The notes below the pieces were generated by a model. The model was given only the letters and a program-made list of their open reading frames with translations. It searched no databases and was not told the origin of the DNA. Shown in pieces: positions 1-9,144 of a DNA stretch of 64,000 bases. The DNA is from Dinoroseobacter sp013215265 (lineage in GTDB: Bacteria; Pseudomonadota; Alphaproteobacteria; Rhodobacterales; Rhodobacteraceae): assembly GCA_963691755.1 (NCBI GenBank), contig OY829366.1:1736001-1800000 (forward strand). Reading direction: 5' to 3'. Made by a program: the position numbers and the translations under genes. The first letter of the stretch is position 1, and each line of letters starts with the position of its first letter.

Positions 1-250
1 GGCAGAGGCGGGCAAATCCACCGGGCTTTGCATCATCTCCGAGGGCATGGGCAGCAATGCGGCTGAATCGCGTTGGCGCTGTGCGCCCATTTTCGACCCC
101 GCTGACTCGACTCTCATTCGGTGGGAGATTATTAAGAACAAATCAGGAACATTAACTGGGTGGGATCTACGCTGGGATGCAGAAACGCGTCGTATCACTG
201 TGGTTTCCAAGGCTGGCCACCGACCGGCACCTGCGCACGCGCGCGGTTGA
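1..250 (+). CDS. imuA: ImuA, C-terminal end (partial)
   Basis: The frame is open from the left edge (first full codon at base 2) to a stop at 248-250, about 82 residues. It reads straight into the start of imuB, overlapping it by 74 bases. The visible part (AEAGKSTGLCII..., then ESRWRCAP and LRWDAETRRI) looks like the end of the RecA-fold ImuA protein. Known role: ImuA works with ImuB and DnaE2 in SOS-induced mutagenic translesion synthesis. Identity rests mainly on position directly before imuB-dnaE2. The promoter and any LexA site lie outside the window. Confidence 0.75.
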   Translation, partial: AEAGKSTGLCIISEGMGSNAAESRWRCAPIFDPADSTLIRWEIIKNKSGTLTGWDLRWDAETRRITVVSKAGHRPAPAHARG

Positions 251-1643
251 AGGGCCATTCGCGCTGACCCATCACCATGCCAATACCGATCGCATCTTCT
301 GCCTGAATGAAGCGGCTGAACGCCAGGGTCTGCATCGCGGTATGGGCTATTCCGATGCCCGCGCTTTCTGTCCCGATCTGCAAAGCCATCCCGCGAACCT
401 GCAAGAAGATGCGCGTTTCCAAAGGGTGCTGGCGCGCTGGGCCAAGCGCTATTGCCCTTGGGTGGGGCTGGAAGGCGAGGATGGGTTGGTGCTCAACATT
501 ACCGGCTCAGCCCATCTCTTCGGGGGGGAAGAGGCGATGCTGCATGACATGCGCGCGCGTCTTTCCCGCGCGGGTTTTCTGTCCCGCATCGGTCTGGCCG
601 ACACGCGTGGAGCGGCCTGGGCGCTTGCGCATCACGCACCGGGGATTGCACCGCCCGGGCAATCTCTCCAGGCTATTGCAGCCTTGCCCGTTATGGCTCT
701 GCGCCTGAAGGAGACGGTCAGCACATCCTTGCAACGGGTTGGTATTCGCACGATTGCAGATCTTGTCGCCGTGCCGCGCGCCACGGTTACACGGCGGTTT
801 GGTCGCGAAGTGCTCTTGCGCCTTGATCAAGCGCTGGGAGGTCAGGGGGAAGACATCTCTCCTGTGCCGGATCCTCCCAGCTATCAGATGCGTATCAGCC
901 TGCCTGAGCCCATCGGTTTGGCCGCTGATGTGCAGGCCGGGGTGGAACGCTTGCTGGACCCGCTTTGTGCGCGGCTAAAGGCCAATGATATGGGCGCACG
1001 CAAACTGGAACTCATCTTGCGCCGCGTGGATCAGAATGCCCAATCGGTTGAGCTGCGTCTTGCACGTCCCATGCGCGACCCACATCGTATTCTACCCTTG
1101 TTTGAACGTGGTATCCGTGAGGTTGATGCAGGTTACGGCATCGACCAGATGCGCCTCGTTGCCACCCAGGTCGAACCCCAGCCTGCGCGGCAGATCACCC
1201 ATGTTCAGGGCGCACCAACCGACAAGCTTGATGATCTGGTCACGCGGATCGGCAATCGCATCGGGCTTGAAAATGTACAACGTTTCCTGCCCGCCGACAG
1301 CCATATCCCCGAACGTAGCCATATCATCGCACCTGCTGCCTGGTCCGAGCCGGCCGGAGGATGGGCTGTGGTGCGCGATCGCCCGATCAGGCTCTTTGCG
1401 CCTGAACCGGTTGCCGCCACGGGCCGCATCCCGCCCAGACATCTGCGCTGGCGGCGCATGGCGCTCGCGGTTGAACGGGTCACAGGTCCTGAACGCATTG
1501 CTCCTGAATGGTGGTTGCCTGATGACAACTGGCGGTCTGGCGTGCGGGATTACTGGAAGGTGGAAACGCGGCAGGGTCGACGGCTCTGGATGTTCTACAC
1601 ACCGCAAAACCCGGGCTGGTTCGTGCAGGGTGAATTCGCATGA
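177..1643 (+). CDS. imuB: ImuB, inactive Y-family polymerase-like mutasome protein
   Basis: 488 residues, usual length for ImuB. The N-terminus (RRVVSLWFPRLATDR type, here KRVVSLWFPRLATDR) occupies the place of the catalytic DxD region of Y-family polymerases, and the metal-binding acids are absent. In the family ImuB is a non-catalytic adaptor that bridges DnaE2, ImuA and the beta clamp. A helix-hairpin-helix-like segment (QRVGIRTIADLVAVPR) lies near residues 182-205. The gene overlaps imuA by 74 bases and its ATGA stop region overlaps dnaE2, so the three genes form one transcript and are probably translationally coupled. Confidence 0.93.
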   Translation: MQKRVVSLWFPRLATDRHLRTRAVEGPFALTHHHANTDRIFCLNEAAERQGLHRGMGYSDARAFCPDLQSHPANLQEDARFQRVLARWAKRYCPWVGLEGEDGLVLNITGSAHLFGGEEAMLHDMRARLSRAGFLSRIGLADTRGAAWALAHHAPGIAPPGQSLQAIAALPVMALRLKETVSTSLQRVGIRTIADLVAVPRATVTRRFGREVLLRLDQALGGQGEDISPVPDPPSYQMRISLPEPIGLAADVQAGVERLLDPLCARLKANDMGARKLELILRRVDQNAQSVELRLARPMRDPHRILPLFERGIREVDAGYGIDQMRLVATQVEPQPARQITHVQGAPTDKLDDLVTRIGNRIGLENVQRFLPADSHIPERSHIIAPAAWSEPAGGWAVVRDRPIRLFAPEPVAATGRIPPRHLRWRRMALAVERVTGPERIAPEWWLPDDNWRSGVRDYWKVETRQGRRLWMFYTPQNPGWFVQGEFA

Positions 1644-4600
1644 GCCCCGCTCCCGGCCATATCATGTCGCCTGAAGCGGACCCGACCGAGAGAGGCAACA
1701 CCGAGTTCAACGTTCCCGGCTATGCTGAACTGTGCGTGACCTCGAACTTCACCTTTCTGACCGGCGCGTCCCACCCCGAAGAAATGGTCACACGTGCGGC
1801 CGAGCTTGGGTTGGAGGCTATCGCTATCACCGACCGGAACTCGCTGGCCGGTGTGGTGCGGGCCTATTCTGCGCTGAAAGTGTTGCGGGAGGAGGCAGAA
1901 GAGACGGTGAAAATCCGCTCGCAAAACGTCACCGACGCGTCCTCGCGCCAAGAGGTCGGCCACCACACCCCAATCGCCGTCCCCGGCACGATGAGCCTGC
2001 CCAAACTGATTGTTGGCTGCCGTCTGGTTCTGCGTGACAGCGATGTGAACTGGGTCGCTCTGCCTCAGGATCGTCCCGCCTATGCGCGTCTCAGTCGCTT
2101 GCTGACGCTGGGCAAGCGCCGGGCCGAAAAAGGAGAATGTTTCCTCGATTTCAGCGATTTGCAGAAATGCTGCCATGGCATGATCCTGATCGCGCTGCCC
2201 GCAGGCGACATGCGCAAAGGCGCCCACGAGATTCAAGCCTTGCAGCGCATCTATCCCGGCCACGTCTTTCTTGGTGCAGCGCCGCGCTATGATGGCAGCG
2301 ATCAGGCGTATTTCGACCATTGCGCCTACCTTGCCCGAAAAACCGCAGCGCCCATGGTGGCGGTGGGTGATGTGTTGATGCACCGGGGCAGTCGCCGCCA
2401 ATTGGCCGATGTGCTGACCTGTATGCGCGACCACATCACAATCGATGAGATCGGCACGCGTGCTTTGCCCAATGCCGAACGCCGCCTGAAAGGCCACGAA
2501 GACATGGCGCGGCTTTTCCGCAAGCACCCTGCCGCCATCAAGCGCACCCGCGAGATCGCCGCGCGCTGCGGGTTCTGCCTGAGTGAGCTGTCCTACGAAT
2601 ACCCAGATGAGATCACCGATGGTGAAGCGCCTCAGGCCCGTCTTGAGCGACTGACCCATGAAGGGTTGAAACGTCGCTATCCTAAAGGCGCACCCGAGAA
2701 GGCGCATCTTCAGGTCGCCAAGGAGCTGAAACTGGTCAAGAAGCTGAATTTCGCGGCGTATTTTCTGACCGTGCACGACATTGTCCAGTTCGCCCGCTCT
2801 CAGGGCATCCTGTGCCAGGGGCGGGGGTCTGCTGCGAATTCCATCCTCTGCTACCTCCTCGGCATCACCGATGTCAGCCCCGAGATCATCACGATGGTGG
2901 TCGAACGTTTCGTTTCTGAACATCGGGGGGAGCCGCCTGATATCGACGTCGATTTCGAGCACGAACGGCGCGAGGAGGTGATCCAGCACATCTATGAAAA
3001 ATATGGCCGCCACCGGGCGGGGCTTTGCGCCACCGTGATCCACTTCCGCTCCCGTGCAGCGATCCGCGAGGTGGGTAAGGTCATGGGGCTATCGCAGGAT
3101 GTGACCGCGAGCCTGTCGAGCCAGATCTGGGGCATGTCCGACAAGGGGGCCGACCCGGAACGTATCCGCGAATTGGGACTGGATCTGTCGGACCAGCGCC
3201 TGTCACAAACCATCCGCCTGATTGGAGAAATCATTGGCTTCCCCCGGCACCTGTCCCAGCATGTGGGCGGGTTCGTCATTACCAAGGGGCGTCTTGACGA
3301 GCTGTGCCCGATTGAGAATGCCGCGATGGAAGATCGTACCGTCATTGAATGGGACAAGGACGATATCGACGCGCTAGGCATCCTGAAGGTCGATATTCTG
3401 GGGCTGGGAATGCTCAGCTGCATCCGCAAATCCTTTGAACTTCTGGATCTGCATGATCGCAAGCAGCTGTCGATTGCCACCATCCCGCAAGGCGACAGTG
3501 CCACCTATGACATGCTGTGTGTGGCCGATGCGGTGGGCGTCTTTCAGGTCGAAAGCCGGGCTCAGATGAACTTCCTGCCGCGAATGAAACCGCGTAAGTT
3601 CTACGATCTGGTGATCGAGGTCGCCATCGTGCGTCCCGGTCCGATTCAGGGTGGCATGGTGCATCCCTACATCAATCGCAGGCAGGGCAAAGAACAGGTC
3701 AGCTTTCCATCAAAGGACTTGGAGGAGGTGTTGGGAAAGACCCTCGGAGTGCCCTTGTTTCAGGAACAGGCAATGCAAATTGCCATTGTAGGTGCGGGCT
3801 TTACACCGGAAGAGGCCGATAAGCTGCGCCGTTCACTTGCCACCTTCCGGCGGATGGGCACCATCGGGACGTTCCGGGATCGCTTCGTCGATGGGATGTT
3901 GGAGCGCGGTTATGACCTGCCCTTTGCAGAACGCTGCTTTTCCCAGATCGAAGGTTTTGGGGAATATGGCTTTCCCGAAAGCCATGCGGCAGCCTTCGGC
4001 ATGCTGGTATATGTCTCGGCGTGGCTGAAATGTCATCACCCGGCCGTCTTTGCCTGTGCGCTTCTGAATTCCCAGCCCATGGGGTTTTATGCGCCTGCCC
4101 AGATCGTACGCGACGCGCGCGAGCACCATATCGAGGTGCGCCCGATCTGCGTGAACAACTCAATCTGGGACAACACGTTGGAGCGGCGCGCGGATGGGGC
4201 GCTCGCGCTGCGGTTGGGGTTTCGACAGATCAAAGGTTTCAAGGAAGAGGATGCGGGCTGGATCGAGGCGGCGCGTGGCAATGGCTACCGCGACCCCGAA
4301 AGTCTGTGGTTGCGGGCGGGGCTGGCGCCAGCAGCGCTGGAACGGCTGGCCGAGGCGGATGCGTTTTCCGATATGGGGCTGAAACGGCGCGACGCACTTT
4401 GGCAGGTCAAGGCCATCAAGGCCAACAGGCCCTTGCCATTGTTTGATAACCCCATGGACGGAGAGGGGATTGAAGAGCCGAAGGTGGACTTGCCGGTGAT
4501 GAACCTTGGTGAAGAAGTTGTCGAGGATTATCTTTCGATGCGGTTGTCCCTGCGAGCGCATCCTATGGAACTTCTGCGTCCCCAGATACCGGGCCTGACT

Positions 4601-5023
4601 CCGCATTGCGAGCTATCCGATGCCCCATTGCAACGCACCATCGTCTGTGGGCTGGTGATCACCCGACAGCGTCCGGGTACGGCTTCAGGCGTTATTTTCC
4701 TGACGCTTGAGGACGAAACTGGCGTGTCCAACGTGGTGGTCTGGCCCAAAGTTTACGAACGCTTCCGGCGTATTGTGATGGGGGGATGGCTCTTGAAGGT
4801 GACGGGGTATCTGCAACGCGAAGGCATTGTTGTACATCTGATCGCGCAGGACGTCGAAGACCTGTCCTATCGTCTCAGCGATCTGGGGCATCCCATGCCC
4901 GAGGTGGTCGGACACACGCTGCCCCAAGCTGATGACACCCCCCGCGCGCCTAAATATCAACCTCGCGCAATGCATCCGCGTGACCAGGCCAAGCGCCTGT
5001 TTCCAAGCCGCGACTTTCACTGA
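1640..5023 (+). CDS. dnaE2: Error-prone DNA polymerase DnaE2
   Basis: 1127 residues, C-family polymerase of the DnaE2 (ImuC) type. Visible parts: PHP domain at the start (NFTFLTGASHPEEMV, AITDRNSLAG), lacking the first histidine pair of an active PHP exonuclease; the polymerase acidic motif PDIDVDFEHERR near residue 433; RGSAANSILCYLLG just before it; and a C-terminal OB fold (FLTLEDETGVSNVVVWP). It performs mutagenic bypass synthesis after DNA damage. Start overlaps the imuB stop by 4 bases (ATGA). An internal in-frame Met (MSPEADPT) nine residues later is an alternative start. The gene ends convergently with the aminotransferase gene; no clear terminator was seen between them. Confidence 0.97.
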   Translation: MSPAPGHIMSPEADPTERGNTEFNVPGYAELCVTSNFTFLTGASHPEEMVTRAAELGLEAIAITDRNSLAGVVRAYSALKVLREEAEETVKIRSQNVTDASSRQEVGHHTPIAVPGTMSLPKLIVGCRLVLRDSDVNWVALPQDRPAYARLSRLLTLGKRRAEKGECFLDFSDLQKCCHGMILIALPAGDMRKGAHEIQALQRIYPGHVFLGAAPRYDGSDQAYFDHCAYLARKTAAPMVAVGDVLMHRGSRRQLADVLTCMRDHITIDEIGTRALPNAERRLKGHEDMARLFRKHPAAIKRTREIAARCGFCLSELSYEYPDEITDGEAPQARLERLTHEGLKRRYPKGAPEKAHLQVAKELKLVKKLNFAAYFLTVHDIVQFARSQGILCQGRGSAANSILCYLLGITDVSPEIITMVVERFVSEHRGEPPDIDVDFEHERREEVIQHIYEKYGRHRAGLCATVIHFRSRAAIREVGKVMGLSQDVTASLSSQIWGMSDKGADPERIRELGLDLSDQRLSQTIRLIGEIIGFPRHLSQHVGGFVITKGRLDELCPIENAAMEDRTVIEWDKDDIDALGILKVDILGLGMLSCIRKSFELLDLHDRKQLSIATIPQGDSATYDMLCVADAVGVFQVESRAQMNFLPRMKPRKFYDLVIEVAIVRPGPIQGGMVHPYINRRQGKEQVSFPSKDLEEVLGKTLGVPLFQEQAMQIAIVGAGFTPEEADKLRRSLATFRRMGTIGTFRDRFVDGMLERGYDLPFAERCFSQIEGFGEYGFPESHAAAFGMLVYVSAWLKCHHPAVFACALLNSQPMGFYAPAQIVRDAREHHIEVRPICVNNSIWDNTLERRADGALALRLGFRQIKGFKEEDAGWIEAARGNGYRDPESLWLRAGLAPAALERLAEADAFSDMGLKRRDALWQVKAIKANRPLPLFDNPMDGEGIEEPKVDLPVMNLGEEVVEDYLSMRLSLRAHPMELLRPQIPGLTPHCELSDAPLQRTIVCGLVITRQRPGTASGVIFLTLEDETGVSNVVVWPKVYERFRRIVMGGWLLKVTGYLQREGIVVHLIAQDVEDLSYRLSDLGHPMPEVVGHTLPQADDTPRAPKYQPRAMHPRDQAKRLFPSRDFH

Positions 5024-5073
5024 GAAAGCGCAAACGAAACTTGCGTGCGCGAGAAAGGCGTGTTTCGCCCGCT

Positions 5074-6006
5074 TCAGGTGCTCTGCGTAGCAATATCCTC
5101 GGCGACCATCTCTTTGTAGACTTTCTGGATTTCGGCCATCACTGGGCGCGCGCCGTCCCCGATGGGCTTTCCGTCGATCTCGGCCACAGGTGTTTGCGCG
5201 CCGAATGTTCCGGTCAAGAAAGCCTCCGAGGCGCCATAGGTCTCAAAGAGTGAGTAGTTCCTTTCAAAGACCGGAATACCGATCCGTCGGCAGGCATCGA
5301 TCACCTTCTGCCGCGTCACGCCGTTCATGCAGTAATCACCCGTCGAGGTCCAAACCTCGCCTCGTCTAACAATGAAGAAGTTGCAGGCATTGGTCGTATT
5401 CACAAAACCATAAGGGTCGAGCATCAGCGCTTCATCTGCACCGGCCTGTTCGGCTTGCAGGCAGGCAATCACGCAATTAAGTTTTGAGTGACTGTTGTAT
5501 TTGGCGTCCTGGCTCATCGGCAGCCCGCGCACTTGGGGAACCGTCGCAAGGCGAATGCCTTTCTGATGAAGCGTCGAGACTGGCTTCGAATGTTCCATTA
5601 TAATCACCAGCGTCGGTCCGGACCGGCTGAGGCTGGGGTGCTGGAACGGTTTTACTTTTACACCGCGCGTCAACATCAGGCGGCAATGCACATCCGTGTG
5701 CATTCCATTTGCCTCGGCGGTCATTGCAAGTGCATCGGCAATTCCAGCGCGGTCCATCCCTACCTCCAGCGAGACCGCTTTGCAGCTGTCGAAGAAACGA
5801 TCCATGTGCTCGTCAAAAAAGGCCCATTTGCCATCATAAAGGCGCATGCCCTCCCACATACCATCGCCCAAAAGAAAGCCGCTGTCATAAACCGAGACCA
5901 CGGCTTCGTTCCGGTGCTTGAGCGCCCCGTTCACATAAATCTTGATGTCGCGGTTGCGCGCATCCTCTTCGGCGTCATGGGTGGTGGGCTTGTCGGTCTG
6001 GGCCAT
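5074..6006 (-). CDS. Class IV aminotransferase (branched-chain/D-amino-acid type)
   Basis: 310 residues from the ATG at 6006 (MAQTDKPTTHD); a longer frame to 6159 would run through the upstream terminator hairpin and is rejected. Fold type IV PLP enzyme: arginine-rich start of the domain (IYVNGALKHRNEAVVSVYDSGFLLGDGMWEGMR), PLP lysine in HSKLN, and TSTGDYCMNGVTRQKVI. The segment where BCAT, D-AAT and PabC enzymes usually have a glutamate that binds the pyridine nitrogen (VTEG) reads GFVNTTNACNFF here, so that Glu is missing. Substrate cannot be told from sequence; automatic labels such as branched-chain aminotransferase should be treated as provisional. Confidence 0.85.
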   Translation of the reverse strand: MAQTDKPTTHDAEEDARNRDIKIYVNGALKHRNEAVVSVYDSGFLLGDGMWEGMRLYDGKWAFFDEHMDRFFDSCKAVSLEVGMDRAGIADALAMTAEANGMHTDVHCRLMLTRGVKVKPFQHPSLSRSGPTLVIIMEHSKPVSTLHQKGIRLATVPQVRGLPMSQDAKYNSHSKLNCVIACLQAEQAGADEALMLDPYGFVNTTNACNFFIVRRGEVWTSTGDYCMNGVTRQKVIDACRRIGIPVFERNYSLFETYGASEAFLTGTFGAQTPVAEIDGKPIGDGARPVMAEIQKVYKEMVAEDIATQST

Positions 6007-6031
6007 ATTGCGTCCGGGTTTTGAAACGAAA

Positions 6032-6065
6032 TTGCCCGGCGATCCTGAGCGGGATCGCCGGGCAA
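6032..6065 (-). terminator. Rho-independent terminator after the L,D-transpeptidase gene
   Basis: A perfect 14-bp inverted repeat (arms 6032-6045 and 6052-6065, loop of six) lies 26 bases past the stop of the L,D-transpeptidase gene. On the minus strand the stem is followed by a T-rich run (tttcgtttc). It separates that gene from the aminotransferase gene just downstream. Confidence 0.85.
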
Positions 6066-6091
6066 ATCCAGACCTGATTTTCTGAAGCTGT

Positions 6092-6676
6092 TTAGCTGCT
6101 TCGCACGGGGTAGAGCACGGCACGTGTTCCAAGAGGTACGCGATTATAGAGATCGACAATATGTTCGTTGGTCAGGCGCGCGCATCCGTTTGACACAGCG
6201 TGGCCAATTGTCTGCGGCAAGTTCGTGCCATGAATGCGCAAATAGGTATCGCGGCCGCGGGCATTATAGAGATAGAGCGCGCGGGCACCCAATGGGTTGT
6301 TGGGGCCTCCGGGCATCCCGTCTCTCCAGCGCGCATAAGCAGGTGTGCGTTCGATCATGGCAGCCGTTGGTGTCCAGCGCGGCCATTCTGCCTTGCGCCG
6401 GATTGTAAAGTCACCCGGAATGTAAAGCCCCGGCCGCCCAATGCCCACGCGATAACGGATCGCGCGGCGAGGAGCAGTGATCCAGTAAAGTGCAAACTGA
6501 CCCGGATCGACATGGATTTCGCCGGGATTGAAGCCGCGTTTCACACGCACTTCTGTGGGCAACATATCTTCAGGTGTCAGCACGCGTCGGCGCGTCTGGG
6601 CTTCCACTACGCCTGTAGCAGCCAAGGTCAGGACTGTTGCCCCAGATGACAACAAAAAATCGCGACGATTAATCAT
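6092..6676 (-). CDS. Tat-exported L,D-transpeptidase (YkuD family)
   Basis: 194 residues from ATG 6676, chosen because an AAGGG sits about 8 bases upstream and the protein then begins MINRRDFLLSS, a twin-arginine signal peptide. An ATG at 6700 would add eight residues. The YkuD catalytic motif is intact near the C-terminus: HGTN then SNGCARLTN, with the nucleophile cysteine. Known function of the family: formation of 3-3 peptidoglycan crosslinks or attachment of lipoproteins to peptidoglycan in the periplasm. The protein is short, with a single catalytic domain and no LysM or peptidoglycan-binding module. It has its own terminator. Confidence 0.9.
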   Translation of the reverse strand: MINRRDFLLSSGATVLTLAATGVVEAQTRRRVLTPEDMLPTEVRVKRGFNPGEIHVDPGQFALYWITAPRRAIRYRVGIGRPGLYIPGDFTIRRKAEWPRWTPTAAMIERTPAYARWRDGMPGGPNNPLGARALYLYNARGRDTYLRIHGTNLPQTIGHAVSNGCARLTNEHIVDLYNRVPLGTRAVLYPVRSS

Positions 6677-7570
6677 TCGAGATACCCTTAAGTTACGCAC
6701 CCTAGTTGCTATCCCTAATCAAACCTAGATTTGATCCTTTTGGGCAAGACCGTTTCGTAAATGGCTTTCGACCCATTTCCCATGTGAACCAATCCTTCGA
6801 GACCCAACTTATTGTTTCTCCTAAGGTCTTCATGGGCTGAGAGAATATAAGCCTGACACAAATCCCGGTGTGGATATGAGCTGCGGGTCCGGTTTGGTTG
6901 AGCTGCCAGAGTTTGATGATGCTTCATGCTGAAATGCGCTAAAAGAGGTGGAACGCTATCGTGCCATTTTTCGAACGCCGGTAAAGGATGCAAGGTTCGG
7001 ATCAACCAGAATCCTGAAGCGCTTGCTCCGGCAAAAGGATGCAGTGATCATTGGCCAATGCGTGCCGCTAATGGCTAGCAGCGCGCATCTTCAGTTAAAG
7101 TCAGTTGTGGATGATATCTTTGCCATGCATATTTGTCTTGAGAATACTCAGGCAAATTTGCCGAGACTGTTTCTCTGCCTGGGTGCGACTGAAAAACTAC
7201 CAAAAAAATGATTTCGGATACCTGTATAGGCTCGAGTATTTTTTTGGAGTTCATGGAAGCTAACCTCCTGCAACCTAAAATTGATCGCGTACCAGCCGGA
7301 TAATCGTAACGAATTCGTTTTATAATAGATGCTTAGTCGGAAATAGCCTAACGCAATTTTTTGGTGTTGAAATGTTTCAATATGCACGCTAAGGTTGTAA
7401 GCGAGTAGTAAGAGATTTGGAAGTAAGGCTCAAACGCGGTTTTTGCCTGCTCTCCTTCAGCCATCCGAATGCACCGTCTCGGAAAAGACTTAATCTCTTC
7501 CTACGTAAAAGACATGTGGTTAGCGCCGCTAAGATTGCGGTTGTCCTCTCTGCGTAAATGGAGCGAATAA
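6677..7570. other. Long gene-free stretch
   Basis: About 890 bases with only short unconvincing frames on either strand; no tRNA, no recognisable protein fragment and no repeat seen. The left end should hold the promoter of the L,D-transpeptidase gene and the right end that of the IclR-like gene. A perfect-arm palindrome TTGAAA-TG-TTTCAA lies at 7367-7380, about 190 bases before the IclR-like start, and could be an operator. The rest may be decayed sequence. Confidence 0.5.
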
Positions 7571-8326
7571 ATGTCAAATGCATCCTTTGCCAAAGCCAGC
7601 AAAGTTCTAAGCAGTCTTTCGATGGCAGGCATGCCTCTTAGTGTCGAAGTGCTGGAACATGAAACGGGCATACGTCGCTTGGCCTTGGACAAAATCCTAG
7701 GGGTTATGGTGTTCTACGGCTGGGTTTCCCGTATGGGCGATCTGGTTGAAATCGGGTCTCAGATCAAAAGCTGGGGACTGAATATGCTGTCCCTATCGGA
7801 CCTTCCGGATCGTTCTGCGCCGTATTTGCAAGAGCTCTACAGGCAAACAGGTATCGATGTTGATCTATCCATTTATTCGGCTCCACATATGGTCTTCATC
7901 AAGAAATACGGGTTTTCCAACCACCCTTATGAGCCCCGAATTGGAATACCTTATGAAGCTCACACAATGGCGGTAGGGCACACCTTCCTAGCACAACACT
8001 CGCGCGCCTACCTGGATCAATATATCGAAAAGTTTCTGCCCGACATGTCTGAAGACGCCTTGCAGGCCCATGTAATCAACCCCGTCGAAGCCACCCGCGA
8101 GCAGGGCTTCGGTATGACTACCTCTGATAGGATTGGTTTGGACGAGGCGATTTGCTCACCGGTTTTTGGGGCAAACAACGAAGTTGTCGCCATCATGAGC
8201 CTGTGGCGTCCGACTCCGCGCCACTTTGAAAGACCTTCGGGAGAGCTTCTTTCTAAGCTACCCTATCTGCACGACATAACCGAACAACTGTCGTTGTCTT
8301 TGGGGTCTTCGCGGTCCGCCGCTTAA
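7571..8326 (+). CDS. IclR-like transcriptional regulator
   Basis: 251 residues. The N-terminal 60 residues fit a winged helix (KASKVLSSLSMAGMPLSVEVLEHETGI), and the rest resembles an IclR effector domain (GFGMTTSDRIGLDEAICSPVFGANNEVVAIMSL). The helix-turn-helix is less canonical than that of the neighbouring BhcR. GGAG precedes the ATG (ggagcgaataa-ATG). The gene is convergent with bhcR, and their stop codons interlock in a shared TTAA at 8323-8326. The position suggests a second regulator of the bhc region or of an absent neighbour; the ligand is unknown. Confidence 0.7.
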   Translation: MSNASFAKASKVLSSLSMAGMPLSVEVLEHETGIRRLALDKILGVMVFYGWVSRMGDLVEIGSQIKSWGLNMLSLSDLPDRSAPYLQELYRQTGIDVDLSIYSAPHMVFIKKYGFSNHPYEPRIGIPYEAHTMAVGHTFLAQHSRAYLDQYIEKFLPDMSEDALQAHVINPVEATREQGFGMTTSDRIGLDEAICSPVFGANNEVVAIMSLWRPTPRHFERPSGELLSKLPYLHDITEQLSLSLGSSRSAA

Positions 8327-9144
8327 ATGGTACCGCCGATCGCTTGGCTAATTTCGTCTGCGGCTTGCTTCACGCGGGTACCAATCGCGCCGAGCCGGTC
8401 TGGCGTAAATCGCGCAGACGGTCCTGAAACTGACACACCGGCAATTGCCGTTCCCAGATTGTTGCGGATGACAGAGGCAACACAAGACATGCCCTCGTAG
8501 CGTTCCTGATCATCAAATGACCAACCCCGGCGTGCAGTGTCTTCAAGGTCGGCAAACAATCGATCTGGCGTGGACAAAGTCTTCTTCGTGAAAGGCAAGA
8601 GCCCGGTTCGCTGCAATGCGTCTTCCACTTGCGCGCGCGGCATGGATGCCATCAACGCTTTGCCGATCCCCGAACAATGCATTGCGCCACGTGTGCCCGG
8701 GCGAAAGAACGCACGGATAGGTGCGTGGCTTTCAACCTGCGCGACAAACACAACTTCGTCGCCGTCCGTCAAACCCAGATTGGCCGTCTCGCCTGTATCC
8801 AGCATCAATGCGCGCATAGGAGCTCGTGCTGCTTCAACCACATTGGTACGCGTCAAGAAGGCACTGCCGACACGAAACGCACCTATTCCGATGCGCCAGG
8901 CTTGGGTGTCTGGTTCTATTTCGACAAAGCCATGCCCCTCCAATGTCGCCAAAATGCGATGAAGGCTTGATGCCGGCAGTCCAACAGCCAGTGCAAGATC
9001 AGACAGCGTGGCCTGTTCAAGACGTGCGAGGGTGCCAAGAACATTCAGGCCTTTGTCCAACGCCTGAACCGTTTGGGCAGACGTATCGGTGAACGCTGAG
9101 CGTGGACGTCCACGTGCACGCTTGGGAAGGGGTTGGTCGGTCAT
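8323..9144 (-). CDS. bhcR: BhcR, IclR-type regulator of the beta-hydroxyaspartate cycle
   Basis: 273 residues. A basic N-terminal tail (KRARGRPRS) precedes an IclR winged helix (ALDKGLNVLGTLARLEQATLSDLALAVGLPASSLHRILATLE) and an effector domain (GIGKALMASMP, GWSFDDQERYEGMSCVASVI). Divergent from bhcABCD across a very A+T-rich 211-base gap. In Paracoccus denitrificans the equivalent regulator binds the bhc promoter region and responds to glyoxylate; that function is inferred here from position and family. The downstream end interlocks with the stop of the IclR-like gene. Confidence 0.9.
   Translation of the reverse strand: MTDQPLPKRARGRPRSAFTDTSAQTVQALDKGLNVLGTLARLEQATLSDLALAVGLPASSLHRILATLEGHGFVEIEPDTQAWRIGIGAFRVGSAFLTRTNVVEAARAPMRALMLDTGETANLGLTDGDEVVFVAQVESHAPIRAFFRPGTRGAMHCSGIGKALMASMPRAQVEDALQRTGLLPFTKKTLSTPDRLFADLEDTARRGWSFDDQERYEGMSCVASVIRNNLGTAIAGVSVSGPSARFTPDRLGAIGTRVKQAADEISQAIGGTI

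Noticed and set aside
1595..3043. 482-codon open frame on the minus strand
   Set aside because: It lies fully opposite imuB/dnaE2, which have clear motifs; composition is that of a shadow frame.
6715..7211. Two frames (96 codons minus, 87 codons plus) in the 6.7-7.5 kb gap
   Set aside because: No family resemblance, no ribosome binding site worth noting, and they overlap each other on opposite strands.
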